The notes under the pieces were generated by a model. The model was given only the letters and a program-made list of their open reading frames with translations, made no database searches and was not told the DNA's origin. A program made the translations under genes and the position numbers. A stretch of 23,434 nucleotides of DNA from Pseudomonadota bacterium (GTDB lineage: Bacteria; Pseudomonadota; Alphaproteobacteria; Rhizobiales; Xanthobacteraceae): NCBI GenBank assembly GCA_023432845.1, contig JAEZEY010000204.1:1-23434 (forward strand), in the 5' to 3' direction. Shown here piece by piece: positions 13,980 to 21,493 of this stretch (its first letter is position 1; every line of letters starts with the position of its first letter).

Positions 13980-15350
13980 ATGTTCGATAAAATCCTCATT
14001 GCCAATCGCGGCGAGATCGCGCTTCGCGTGCTGCGCGCCTGCAAGGAACTTGGCATCAAGACCGTCGCGGTGCATTCCACCGCCGATGCCGACGCCATGC
14101 ATGTACGCTTTGCAGACGAGAGCGTCTGCATCGGCCCGCCGTCGGCCAAGGACTCCTACCTCAACATCCCTGCCATTCTCGCCGCCTGCGAGATCACCGG
14201 CGCCGACGCTGTGCATCCGGGCTACGGTTTCCTGTCCGAGAACGCGCGCTTTGCCGAAATCCTCGCCGACCACGGCTTGCATTTCATCGGCCCCAAGGCC
14301 GAGCACATCCGTACGATGGGTGACAAGATCGAAGCCAAGCGCACCGCCAAGCGCCTCGGCATCCCGGTCGTGCCCGGTTCAGACGGCGGCGTCACCGACG
14401 ACGTCGAAGCTACCCGCGTTGCCGGCGAGATCGGCTTTCCGGTGCTGATCAAGGCGGCGGCCGGCGGCGGCGGCAAGGGTATGCGCGTCGCCCGCTCGCC
14501 GGAAGAACTGTCGAGCGCCCTGTCCACCGCGCGCTCGGAGGCCAAGGCCAATTTCGGCAGCGACGCCGTCTACATCGAGAAATACCTCGGCAAGCCGCGC
14601 CATATCGAAATCCAGGTGCTCGGCGACGGCAAGGGCAATGCCATCCACCTGGGCGAGCGCGACTGCTCGCTGCAGCGCCGGCATCAGAAGGTGCTGGAGG
14701 AGAGCCCCTCGCCGGCGCTCAATGTCGCCGCCCGCGACAAGATCGGCGAGATCGTCGCCAAGGCGATGCGTGAGATCCAGTATCTCGGCGTCGGCACCGT
14801 CGAATTCCTGTATGAGAACGGCGAGTTCTATTTCATCGAAATGAACACGCGCATCCAGGTCGAGCACCCGGTGACCGAAATGATCACCGGCATCGACCTG
14901 ATCTTCGAGCAGATCCGCGTTGCCGCGGGCGCCGAACTGACGATCAAGCAGAGCGACGTCAACTTCCTCGGCCATGCCATCGAGTGCCGCATCAATGCGG
15001 AAAACCCGGTGTCATTCCGGCCCTCGCCCGGCAAGATCCTGCACTATCATCCGCCCGGCGGCCTTGGCGTGCGTATCGACAGCGCGGTGTACCAAGGCTA
15101 CACGATCCCACCCTATTACGACTCGCTAGTCGGCAAGCTCATCGTCCATGGCAAGACGCGCACCGAGGCCCTGATGCGGCTCAAGCGCGCGCTCGACGAG
15201 GTCGTGGTCGACGGCATTGAGACCACCCTGCCGCTGTTCCGCGCTCTGGTGCGCGAAACCGACATCATCAACGGCGACTATCATATCCACTGGCTGGAGC
15301 AGTTCCTGGCCCAGGGTGGCATGGAGGAAAGCCAGCCGCTGTCTTCGTGA
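13980..15350 (+). CDS. accC: Acetyl-CoA carboxylase, biotin carboxylase subunit
   Basis: The 456-residue ATP-grasp enzyme carboxylates the biotin on AccB. Motifs seen include ILIANRGEIALRVLRA at the N-terminus, HPGYGFLSEN (79-88), the glycine-rich ATP loop GGGGKG (162-167), catalytic EMNTRIQVEHPVTE (287-300) and the C-terminal GLGVRIDSAVYQGYTIPPYYDSLVGKLIVHG. The length is typical (E. coli 449). It closes the aroQ-accB-accC block. In many relatives aat follows soon after; here a signalling cassette of about 3.5 kb intervenes. Confidence 0.98.
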   Translation: MFDKILIANRGEIALRVLRACKELGIKTVAVHSTADADAMHVRFADESVCIGPPSAKDSYLNIPAILAACEITGADAVHPGYGFLSENARFAEILADHGLHFIGPKAEHIRTMGDKIEAKRTAKRLGIPVVPGSDGGVTDDVEATRVAGEIGFPVLIKAAAGGGGKGMRVARSPEELSSALSTARSEAKANFGSDAVYIEKYLGKPRHIEIQVLGDGKGNAIHLGERDCSLQRRHQKVLEESPSPALNVAARDKIGEIVAKAMREIQYLGVGTVEFLYENGEFYFIEMNTRIQVEHPVTEMITGIDLIFEQIRVAAGAELTIKQSDVNFLGHAIECRINAENPVSFRPSPGKILHYHPPGGLGVRIDSAVYQGYTIPPYYDSLVGKLIVHGKTRTEALMRLKRALDEVVVDGIETTLPLFRALVRETDIINGDYHIHWLEQFLAQGGMEESQPLSS

Positions 15351-15394
15351 CAGAGGCCCGCATGGCGCTTGGCCGCGGCTCCCGCAACGTCGGT

Positions 15395-15420
15395 GGAACA
15401 AATTGGGGTTCCTGCGAGTT
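15395..15420 (+). promoter_or_regulatory. EcfG-type promoter candidate for the signalling cassette
   Basis: GGAAC (15395-15399) is followed 18 bases later by GTT (15418-15420), i.e. GGAAC-N17-AGTT, within the EcfG spacing range (N16/17). It predicts a leader of about 130 bases. GGAAC/GTTCC (15395-15412) is also an inverted repeat, so a repressor-site reading is possible. Confidence 0.4.
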
Positions 15421-15474
15421 CCGTTCGGGGCCGGAGGCGAGGCCTGCGTCGCCACCGCAGCGCAACGGGGCTAT

Positions 15475-15498
15475 GTCTTTGCCGATTGGAGCAAAGAC
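15475..15498 (+). other. Perfect stem-loop in the leader of the signalling cassette
   Basis: GTCTTTGC (15475-15482) pairs perfectly with GCAAAGAC (15491-15498) around an 8-base loop. No T-run follows, so it is not a standard terminator. GGCGA/TCGCC (15436-15453) forms another small hairpin upstream. The leader is therefore structured, and a role in RNA stability or translation is possible. Confidence 0.5.
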
Positions 15499-15558
15499 AA
15501 TTTACGTCCCACGGGGGAATCGGTCCCGGCCTGGGGGCCTACGGGGAGACTTGATTAG

Positions 15559-17067
15559 TTGAATTTTGCCCTGCCCCGCTGGCGCTTTTTCAATCTGCAA
15601 ACGCTCCTGCTGGGCGTTGGCTTCCTGCTACTGATCGGCATCAGCGCCGCGACGACTTACTTGGTTGAACGCGCGGCCGACGATAGCCGCCAACTGGCCG
15701 TGACGCTGAGCGTCGAGGACAAGCTGTCCAGCATCCTGCTCACCGTCCGCCGTGCCGAGAGCAGCCAGCGCGGCTACCTTCTCACCAACGATATCAGCTA
15801 CCTCGAAGACTTCCGCCAGGCCGAACCGCAAACGCACCGAACGCTCAACGAGCTGCGTACCCTTTCCGAGGCGAGCGCCACCCGAATTTCGACGATCGAT
15901 CGCATCGCAGATCTGGTGGAAGACAGATTCCGCGAGCTGCACCGCGTGATTGAACTCAACGGCGCCGGCCGTCAAGCCGAAGCGCTAGGCGAGGTGCGCG
16001 CAGGCCTCGGCCGCCGCATCATGACTGACCTCCGTCAAGTGGTCGACGAGGCCGGCGAGGCCGAGAGCAAACTCGCCGAGGTGCGCTCGCAAGCTTCGCG
16101 CCGTACCAATAATCTCCTGCTCGGAGTCACGCTCATCGGCGCGGTACTAATCGTCGGGATCGGCATGCTGTCGATCCTGCTGGTGCAACGCAATTTTCGC
16201 CGCGCCGAGATCGCCCGCCAGGAGCTCGCCGGCACCAACGCCAATCTCGAGCGCATCGTCGAGCACCGCACCGCCGACCTCACCGAGGCCAATGAGGAAA
16301 TCCAGCGCTTCGCCTACATCGTCAGCCACGACCTCCGCTCGCCCCTGGTCAACATCATGGGCTTCACTTCCGAACTGGAGGCCTTGCGTCAGGACATCTT
16401 CGCCGAGCTCGAGAAGCTCCGGGCCGAGGTTGCCGCTCTCAAGACCGAGGCGGTCGCGGAAGAGGATGCCTCCCAGCAGCTTGGCCGCGACTTCGACGAG
16501 GCCATTGGCTTCATCAAGAGCTCGATTGCCAATATGGACCGGCTGATCAACGCGGTGCTCCGCCTGTCCCGCGAAGGTCGCCGCCGGTTCAGCCCGGAGC
16601 AGGTGGACATGAACGCCCTGATCGGCGGCCTCGTCGAGACCGTCAGCCACCGGGCGGCGGAACTTGAGGCGACTTTGCGCGTTGAGGAATTGCCGTCAGT
16701 TGAGACCGACGCGCTGGCGGCACAGCAAATTTTTGGGAATCTTATTGATAATGCTCTTAAATATGGCCGCGAGGACGAAAAACTGCACATCGACATCCGC
16801 GGCCGCCTGACCGCCACACATGCGATTTATGATGTTCAGGACAACGGTCGGGGCATCGACAAGGCCGACTTCCAGAGAGTTTTTGAGCTCTTCCGCCGCG
16901 CCGGCAAGCAGGACAGGCCGGGCGAAGGCATCGGCCTTGCCCACGTCCGCGCCCTGGTGCGGCGATTGGGCGGTACGATGGGGTTGACTTCGGAACCCGG
17001 TAAGGGGAGCACTTTCACCGTGTCGCTGCCGCGGCACTGGACCGGGGACAAAGGGAGCGCTGCATGA
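15559..17067 (+). CDS. CHASE3-domain sensor histidine kinase
   Basis: The 502-residue membrane kinase has a first transmembrane helix at about 14-34, a periplasmic CHASE3 domain (about 38-182, with the RRAESSQRGYLLTND signature), a second helix at about 185-209, a coiled-coil/HAMP-like linker, and a HisKA domain with H257 in YIVSHDLRSPL. The HATPase domain (about 350-500) has NLIDNALKY (N394/N398), DNGRGID, and GEGIGLAHVRALV. Between the two DHp helices there is an extra charged coiled-coil stretch (about 276-314) not found in ordinary HisKA domains. The start must be TTG at 15559: an in-frame TAG immediately precedes it, GGGGAG (15543-15548) is correctly spaced, and any later start removes the first helix. 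It overlaps the next response regulator by 4 bases, so the pair is translationally coupled. Confidence 0.93.
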   Translation: MNFALPRWRFFNLQTLLLGVGFLLLIGISAATTYLVERAADDSRQLAVTLSVEDKLSSILLTVRRAESSQRGYLLTNDISYLEDFRQAEPQTHRTLNELRTLSEASATRISTIDRIADLVEDRFRELHRVIELNGAGRQAEALGEVRAGLGRRIMTDLRQVVDEAGEAESKLAEVRSQASRRTNNLLLGVTLIGAVLIVGIGMLSILLVQRNFRRAEIARQELAGTNANLERIVEHRTADLTEANEEIQRFAYIVSHDLRSPLVNIMGFTSELEALRQDIFAELEKLRAEVAALKTEAVAEEDASQQLGRDFDEAIGFIKSSIANMDRLINAVLRLSREGRRRFSPEQVDMNALIGGLVETVSHRAAELEATLRVEELPSVETDALAAQQIFGNLIDNALKYGREDEKLHIDIRGRLTATHAIYDVQDNGRGIDKADFQRVFELFRRAGKQDRPGEGIGLAHVRALVRRLGGTMGLTSEPGKGSTFTVSLPRHWTGDKGSAA

Positions 17068-17516
17068 ACAGCCGGACATCGGAACGCCCGGTCGAGATCG
17101 TGATGATCGAGGACGATGAAGGCCATGCGCGCCTGATCGAGAAGAACATCCGCCGGGCCGGCGTCACCAACCCGATCACGCCGTTCAGGAACGGCACCGA
17201 CGGCGTCAATTACCTGTTCGGCCCCGACGGCTCCGGCCTCGCCAGCAAGGGCAAGCCCCTGCTCGTTCTGCTCGACCTCAACCTGCCCGACATGACCGGC
17301 GTGGAAATCCTTGGCCGCATCAAGTCGAACGAACACATGAAGCGTGTGCCGGTGGTGGTGCTGACGACGACCGATGACGCGCTCGAGATCCAGCGCTGTT
17401 ACGACCTCGGCTGCAACGTCTACATCACCAAGCCGGTCAACTACGAGAATTTCGCCAACGCCATCCGGCAGCTTGGTCTGTTCTTCTCGGTCATCCAGGT
17501 GCCCTCGCCCGAGTAA
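17064..17516 (+). CDS. Single-domain response regulator, Rcp1-like
   Basis: The 150-residue product is a receiver domain alone. Acidic residues are E16-D17-D18, the phospho-acceptor is D71 in LLDLNLPDMTG, the switch threonines are in VVLTTTDD, and the conserved lysine is K123 in ITKPVNYENF. The insertion between helix 1 and strand 3 (YLFGPDGSGLASKGKPLL) and the KPVNYE end are typical of Rcp1-type regulators that partner phytochrome-like or CHASE3 kinases. It has no output domain, so it acts by protein contact or as a phosphorelay shuttle. The start ATGA overlaps the kinase stop (17064-17067). Confidence 0.94.
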   Translation: MNSRTSERPVEIVMIEDDEGHARLIEKNIRRAGVTNPITPFRNGTDGVNYLFGPDGSGLASKGKPLLVLLDLNLPDMTGVEILGRIKSNEHMKRVPVVVLTTTDDALEIQRCYDLGCNVYITKPVNYENFANAIRQLGLFFSVIQVPSPE

Positions 17517-17521
17517 GCACC

Positions 17522-18619
17522 ATGCCCCGCAAAGTTCTCTATATCGACGACGATCAAGGCCTGTGCGCGCTGGTCAAGCGCAGCCTTGGCCGCGACGGCA
17601 TCGAGGTCGTGACCGCCGGCGGCGGTGAGGCCGGGCTCAGGCTGCTCGCCGAGCACCCCGACTTCGATATCGTCGCCGTCGATCTCTATATGCCGGGCCT
17701 GTCGGGCGCCGAGCTGACCGAGCGCATCAACGCCATGCCCAATCACCCGCCGGTCATCGTCGTGACCGGCGCGCAGGATTCACGCATGGCGGTCGCCGTA
17801 CTGAAAGCCGGCGCCTTCGATTATGTGGTCAAGGACGTCCAGGGCGAATTCATCTTCCTGCTCAAGGCAGCCTTCAATGCCGCGGTCGACGCCATGCGCA
17901 CGCGCCGCGCCAAGGAAGCTGCGGAGGCCGAGGTGCGCGCCGCGCGCGACCGCTTCGAGGCGCTCGCGGCCGAGCGTGCGCTGTTGATGCGCGAGGTCAA
18001 TCATCGCGTCGGCAACAGTCTGCAGCTTATCGCGTCGCTGCTGACCATCCAGTCCAACGCCGCGAGCAACGCCGAGGTCAAGGAAGCCCTGAGCGACGCC
18101 ACCGGCCGCGTCATGGCAGTGGCGCAGGTCCATCGCCGTCTCTACACTTCGGACGACGTGCAAGCGGTCGCCATCGACCTTTACCTGGAAGCGCTGGTTG
18201 AAGACCTGCGCAGGTCCGCCGAAGGCGGCGCGCTGGCGCAACTGTCGCTTCACGCCGAACCGATCGTGGCGACGCCCGACCACGCCGTGGCGATCGGCAT
18301 GATGGTCAACGAGCTCGTCACCAACGCGCTGAAGTACGCTTATCCCGACGGCAGGGGCGCGATTCGCGTCACGCTACGCAAGGAAGGCGAGAACCGTGGC
18401 ATTCTAGTCGTCGAGGACGATGGAGTGGGCATCGCGCCGAAAGGTGGTCCGAAATCGACCGGGCTCGGCCAGCGTATCGTGCGCGCCATGGCGGAGAAGA
18501 TCCGCGCCCATATCGAGCAGGACCACAGCCATCATGGCACGCGCATCGTGGTCACATTCGATCTGAGCGGCCCGTCAACACCCCAGTCGACGGAATCCCA
18601 GTCCAGGACAGCGGCCTGA
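17522..18619 (+). CDS. Receiver-histidine kinase hybrid of the HisKA_2 (HRXXN) class
   Basis: The 365-residue cytosolic protein has an N-terminal receiver (1-120; D9-D10-D11, phospho-acceptor D54 in VAVDLYMPGLSG, K104 in YVVKDVQGE), a coiled-coil linker (about 122-155), a HisKA_2 dimerisation domain with H161 in EVNHRVGNSLQLIASLL, and a HATPase domain (N263/N268 in VNELVTNALKYAYP, DDGVGI, GLGQRIV). The HRVGN sequence fits the HRXXN kinase definition, a class that includes PhyK and PakF, which feed the PhyR-NepR-EcfG general stress response. The receiver-before-kinase layout is like PakF. It starts 5 bases after the preceding regulator, so the three genes form one operon; the receiver is a plausible target of the CHASE3 kinase. 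Confidence 0.93.
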   Translation: MPRKVLYIDDDQGLCALVKRSLGRDGIEVVTAGGGEAGLRLLAEHPDFDIVAVDLYMPGLSGAELTERINAMPNHPPVIVVTGAQDSRMAVAVLKAGAFDYVVKDVQGEFIFLLKAAFNAAVDAMRTRRAKEAAEAEVRAARDRFEALAAERALLMREVNHRVGNSLQLIASLLTIQSNAASNAEVKEALSDATGRVMAVAQVHRRLYTSDDVQAVAIDLYLEALVEDLRRSAEGGALAQLSLHAEPIVATPDHAVAIGMMVNELVTNALKYAYPDGRGAIRVTLRKEGENRGILVVEDDGVGIAPKGGPKSTGLGQRIVRAMAEKIRAHIEQDHSHHGTRIVVTFDLSGPSTPQSTESQSRTAA

Positions 18620-18629
18620 TTCGGGCTGC

Positions 18630-19013
18630 TCAGTGCGATGGCTCGGTCAGCCGTGCCAGGAGCGCGCAGACTTCGGCGGGCCGGTATGGCTTTGGCACGA
18701 ACAGCGAGCGCGGGACCATGCCGTCCAGCCCGAACGCTGCATACCGTCCCGAGGCGTAGACAATCGGCAGATCGGGCCGCATGGCCCGCGCGCGGACTGC
18801 CACTTCCCGGCCTTCGAGATCGCCGGGCAGGTTGATATCGGTGAACAGAATGGCGATATCGGGATCGCTCTCAAGCAGCCTGATCGCTTGTTCGCCCGTG
18901 CTCGCCTCGTGGACGACAAAGCCGTAGTCGCGCAATTCGTCGGCGACGATGGCGCTGATGAGGACGTCGTCCTCCACCAGCAGCACTTTGGTCGGTTGCG
19001 GTCCGCGACCCAT
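18630..19013 (-). CDS. Orphan single-domain response regulator
   Basis: The 127-residue receiver has acidic residues E14-D15-D16, phospho-acceptor D59 in LFTDINLPGDLEG, and K108 in FVPKPYRP. I chose ATG at 19013 because GAGG sits 5 bases upstream on the minus strand; the frame also runs to a TTG at 19070 without homology. No output domain is present. It belongs to the large set of rhizobial receivers often found near HWE/HisKA_2 kinases. It converges on the hybrid kinase with 10 bases between stop codons, and it may act as a phosphate sink or feedback regulator for it (inference). Confidence 0.9.
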   Translation of the reverse strand: MGRGPQPTKVLLVEDDVLISAIVADELRDYGFVVHEASTGEQAIRLLESDPDIAILFTDINLPGDLEGREVAVRARAMRPDLPIVYASGRYAAFGLDGMVPRSLFVPKPYRPAEVCALLARLTEPSH

Positions 19014-19155
19014 GACGTCCTCGGCTTGCGAGCGGTTTCGGATTGTACGGCAACGCCGAGCCGCAACCAAATGTTCAAGCTGACTAAAATTTGAGCCGAT
19101 GATGGTAAGGAATGTCTTAAAGTTCTAGAAAGCTCATGTTTCGGTTTAAGATGAA

Positions 19156-19830
19156 ATGATGGCCAGCCGTGACAATCCCCCTTTCGAATTAACGCCGGAC
19201 GTACTGCTCAAGGCTTATGCCTGCGGCATTTTCCCGATGGCGGAGACGGCTGACGATCCGGCCCTGTACTGGATCGAGCCGGAAAGGCGCGGCATCATTC
19301 CGTTGTCCGGGTTCCATGTGCCGGCGCGGTTGGCCCGCACCGTGCGCACTACCACCCTTACAGTCCATGTCGATCGCGACTTCGATGCGGTGATCGACGG
19401 CTGCGCCGCGCCCGCGCGTGACCGCGACCGCACCTGGATCAACAGCCGCATCCGCAAGCTCTATCGGGGCCTCTTCGACCGCGGCCATTGCCACACTGTC
19501 GAAGTCTATGACGGCGTGCGTCTGGTGGGCGGGCTTTACGGCGTTTCGCTCGGCCGCGCTTATTTCGGCGAGAGCATGTTTCACACCGTGCGCGATGCGT
19601 CCAAGATCGCGCTGGTGCATCTGATCGCGCGGCTCAAAGCCGGCGGCTTCATGCTCTGCGATACGCAATACGTAACTGATCACCTGCGCACCTTTGGCGC
19701 CGTCGAGGTGTCGAAGAAGCGCTATCACAAGCTGCTCGAAGAGGCGCTGATCGGCCAGGCGGATTTCCACGCATTGCCGGTCGACCGTCCGGTCAGCGGC
19801 GCCGAGGCGCTCGCCATCCTCGAGGAATGA
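19156..19830 (+). CDS. aat: Leucyl/phenylalanyl-tRNA--protein transferase
   Basis: The 224-residue enzyme adds Leu or Phe to proteins with N-terminal Arg or Lys, marking them for ClpS/ClpAP (bacterial N-end rule). Signatures are LLKAYACGIFPMAE near the N-terminus, WIEPERRGIIPL, TWINSRIRKLYRGLFDRGHCHTVEVYDG, LVGGLYGVSLGRAYFGESMF, and FMLCDTQYVTDHLRTFGAVEVSKKRY. ATG codons at 19156 and 19159 are both possible; the ribosome binding site is weak. It ends exactly where the convergent DUF2155 gene ends (stop codons adjacent), a compact version of the aat-DUF2155-NDUFA12 neighbourhood of Hyphomicrobiales. Confidence 0.97.
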   Translation: MMASRDNPPFELTPDVLLKAYACGIFPMAETADDPALYWIEPERRGIIPLSGFHVPARLARTVRTTTLTVHVDRDFDAVIDGCAAPARDRDRTWINSRIRKLYRGLFDRGHCHTVEVYDGVRLVGGLYGVSLGRAYFGESMFHTVRDASKIALVHLIARLKAGGFMLCDTQYVTDHLRTFGAVEVSKKRYHKLLEEALIGQADFHALPVDRPVSGAEALAILEE

Positions 19831-20796
19831 TCAGCGCTGCTGCTGGCGCAGTGTCGGGCGTGCCTGCGGCTGCGGCGTGGGTTGCGCCGGAGCCGAGCCC
19901 GGTTTACGCCCCGGCTGGCCCTCGCCTGCTTCCGCGACCTCCGGGCCGGTACCGCCTTTGCAGTCGGTCAACCACACATCATAGGTCGGATGCTCGACCG
20001 CATTGAGACCGGGGCTGGCCGCAAACATCCAGCCGGAGAAGATGCGCTTGATTTCGCCATTCAGCGTCACTTCTTCCACCTGGATGAATGCGTCGGTGTT
20101 CGGCGTTTCCGTCGGCGGCCGCGAATAGCACACGCGCGGCGTCACGCGCAGCGCGCCGAACTGCACGGTCTCGTCGATCGCGACATCGAACGAAATGATG
20201 CGGCCGGTGATCTTGTCGAGGCCGTTGAACACCGCCGTCGGATTGGCGATGCGCTGCGGCGGCGGCTCGACCACGATCTCGTCGCCGGGCTGCGGCGACG
20301 TATCGGCCGGCGTGCCCCGCGGCTGGCGCTGGCCCGGCGGCAGTCCGGGCAGTGTCTGCACCGGATTCGTCGCGGCGTTGTCCTGCGGCTGCTCGCCCGA
20401 AGGTGCACTCGGTGCCACAGGTGTCATGGGTGTTAGATCCCCCGGCCCCGTCGTGCCCGGCAGTGGCGCCAGTTCATCCGACTGGATACCGCCGCGGCCC
20501 GGGCGGCTTGATGGCGGCAAGTTCATCGGCGCCGGCAGCGGCTGCGCCGGCGGCAGATCCGGATTGACCCAGTTGCCCGATTGCGTAGCGGTCACGCCGC
20601 TCTGCACGTCCCGTCCGCGGCCGAGATCCGCCGGCGGCACGTAAGGGCCTTGGGACCCCTGCTGCGGTTGCCCTCGCGGCACGGAACCCGGCGGGCGCGG
20701 CGGTGGATCGCTGAAGATGTCGGTGAACTGGGCGAGCGCAGGACCCGCACCGAGCAGCACCATCATCGCTATCGCTGGAAGCCGGACCCGGGCCAT
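19831..20796 (-). CDS. DUF2155 secreted protein
   Basis: The 321-residue precursor has a signal peptide ending at about residue 22 (GPALA|QF), a long Pro/Gly/Gln-rich disordered stretch (about 25-185), and the DUF2155 domain (about 188-282). That domain contains FNGLDKITGRIISFDVAIDE, FGALRVTPRVCYSRPP, TDAFIQVEEVTLNGE, IFSGWMFAASPGLNAVEHP and YDVWLTDC. The two cysteines (RVCYS and LTDCK) are conserved in the family and could pair. The C-terminal tail is again Pro/Gln-rich. The family is alphaproteobacterial and uncharacterised, probably periplasmic. It lies 164 bases downstream of NDUFA12 on the same strand; the gap suggests its own promoter, although none is clear. Confidence 0.93.
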   Translation of the reverse strand: MARVRLPAIAMMVLLGAGPALAQFTDIFSDPPPRPPGSVPRGQPQQGSQGPYVPPADLGRGRDVQSGVTATQSGNWVNPDLPPAQPLPAPMNLPPSSRPGRGGIQSDELAPLPGTTGPGDLTPMTPVAPSAPSGEQPQDNAATNPVQTLPGLPPGQRQPRGTPADTSPQPGDEIVVEPPPQRIANPTAVFNGLDKITGRIISFDVAIDETVQFGALRVTPRVCYSRPPTETPNTDAFIQVEEVTLNGEIKRIFSGWMFAASPGLNAVEHPTYDVWLTDCKGGTGPEVAEAGEGQPGRKPGSAPAQPTPQPQARPTLRQQQR

Positions 20797-20960
20797 AAAT
20801 GTCGCTTGATCAGGGGTTCTCGTGGCCAGCGCCGCGCCTGAATTCGTATGCGCGCGCTGACGGTCCGGTTAACACGGTGAATGCGGCGACGGAAGGGCGG
20901 TCTGGAACAGCTCCTGCGCGTCGCAGCTCTCTACCATGATGCCGATCAGGCTTCCGCCAG

Positions 20961-21371
20961 TCAGCCTTCCGGCGACCAGGCCTTGTAGTCGCCGGTTGCC
21001 TGCGGGCGGCGGCCCGCGGCGAGGGTCGAGCCCTGCGGGCGGTAAGCGCCCGGAGTACCGGTCAGGTTCGGCCGGTGCGGCTTCTGCCATTCACGCGGCT
21101 GGTAGTTCTGCTCAGTCGGCGGAACATCGACGTTGTGGTGCATCCAGCCGTACCAGCCCGGCGGAATGGTGCTCGCCTCGGCATAGCCGCTATAGATCAC
21201 CCAGCGGCGCTCGACCTTCAGCGTCGGATCGATCTTGCCGCCTTTGGTCCGGTAATAGGTGTTGCCGAACTCGTCGGTGCCGACCTTCTCGCCATAAAGG
21301 CGGGTCCACAAATCGGTGCCGAAGGTGGACGAATTCCACCAAGTGAAGAATTTCAGCAGGAAACTTTTCAT
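20961..21371 (-). CDS. NADH:ubiquinone oxidoreductase accessory subunit NDUFA12
   Basis: The 136-residue homologue of mitochondrial complex I subunit B17.2/NDUFA12 is a supernumerary subunit shared by alphaproteobacteria and mitochondria. Signatures are FFTWWNSSTFGTDLWTRLYG, VGTDEFGNTYYRTK, RRWVIYSG, IPPGWYGWMHH and REWQKPHRPNLTGTPGAYRPQGS. The ATG at 21369-21371 is chosen because the family begins MKxFLLKFFTWW; the frame extends upstream to 21467 without homology. It is a soluble, matrix/cytosol-side subunit near the complex I arm junction. As usual in this order, it is encoded away from the nuo operon, beside DUF2155 and aat. Confidence 0.95.
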   Translation of the reverse strand: MKSFLLKFFTWWNSSTFGTDLWTRLYGEKVGTDEFGNTYYRTKGGKIDPTLKVERRWVIYSGYAEASTIPPGWYGWMHHNVDVPPTEQNYQPREWQKPHRPNLTGTPGAYRPQGSTLAAGRRPQATGDYKAWSPEG

Positions 21372-21493
21372 CGCCGACGCGCATTTCCGTTGCGAGACCG
21401 GCGCGTTGTGACACCTCGGCACGCCCGTGTCCAGCGCGCAACGGGCGCCATTCATCACATTTTTCACGCAGAATCGCGGGAGTTTCGGCGCAA

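Noticed and set aside
15559..15561. Doubt about a TTG start for the histidine kinase
   Set aside because: A later start would delete the first transmembrane helix and disrupt CHASE3, while TTG has a well-placed GGGGAG; an in-frame stop lies directly upstream.
20869..21090. 73-aa minus-strand ORF between NDUFA12 and DUF2155
   Set aside because: It overlaps the NDUFA12 coding end in another frame and has no ribosome binding site. A 22-residue internal start is also unsupported.
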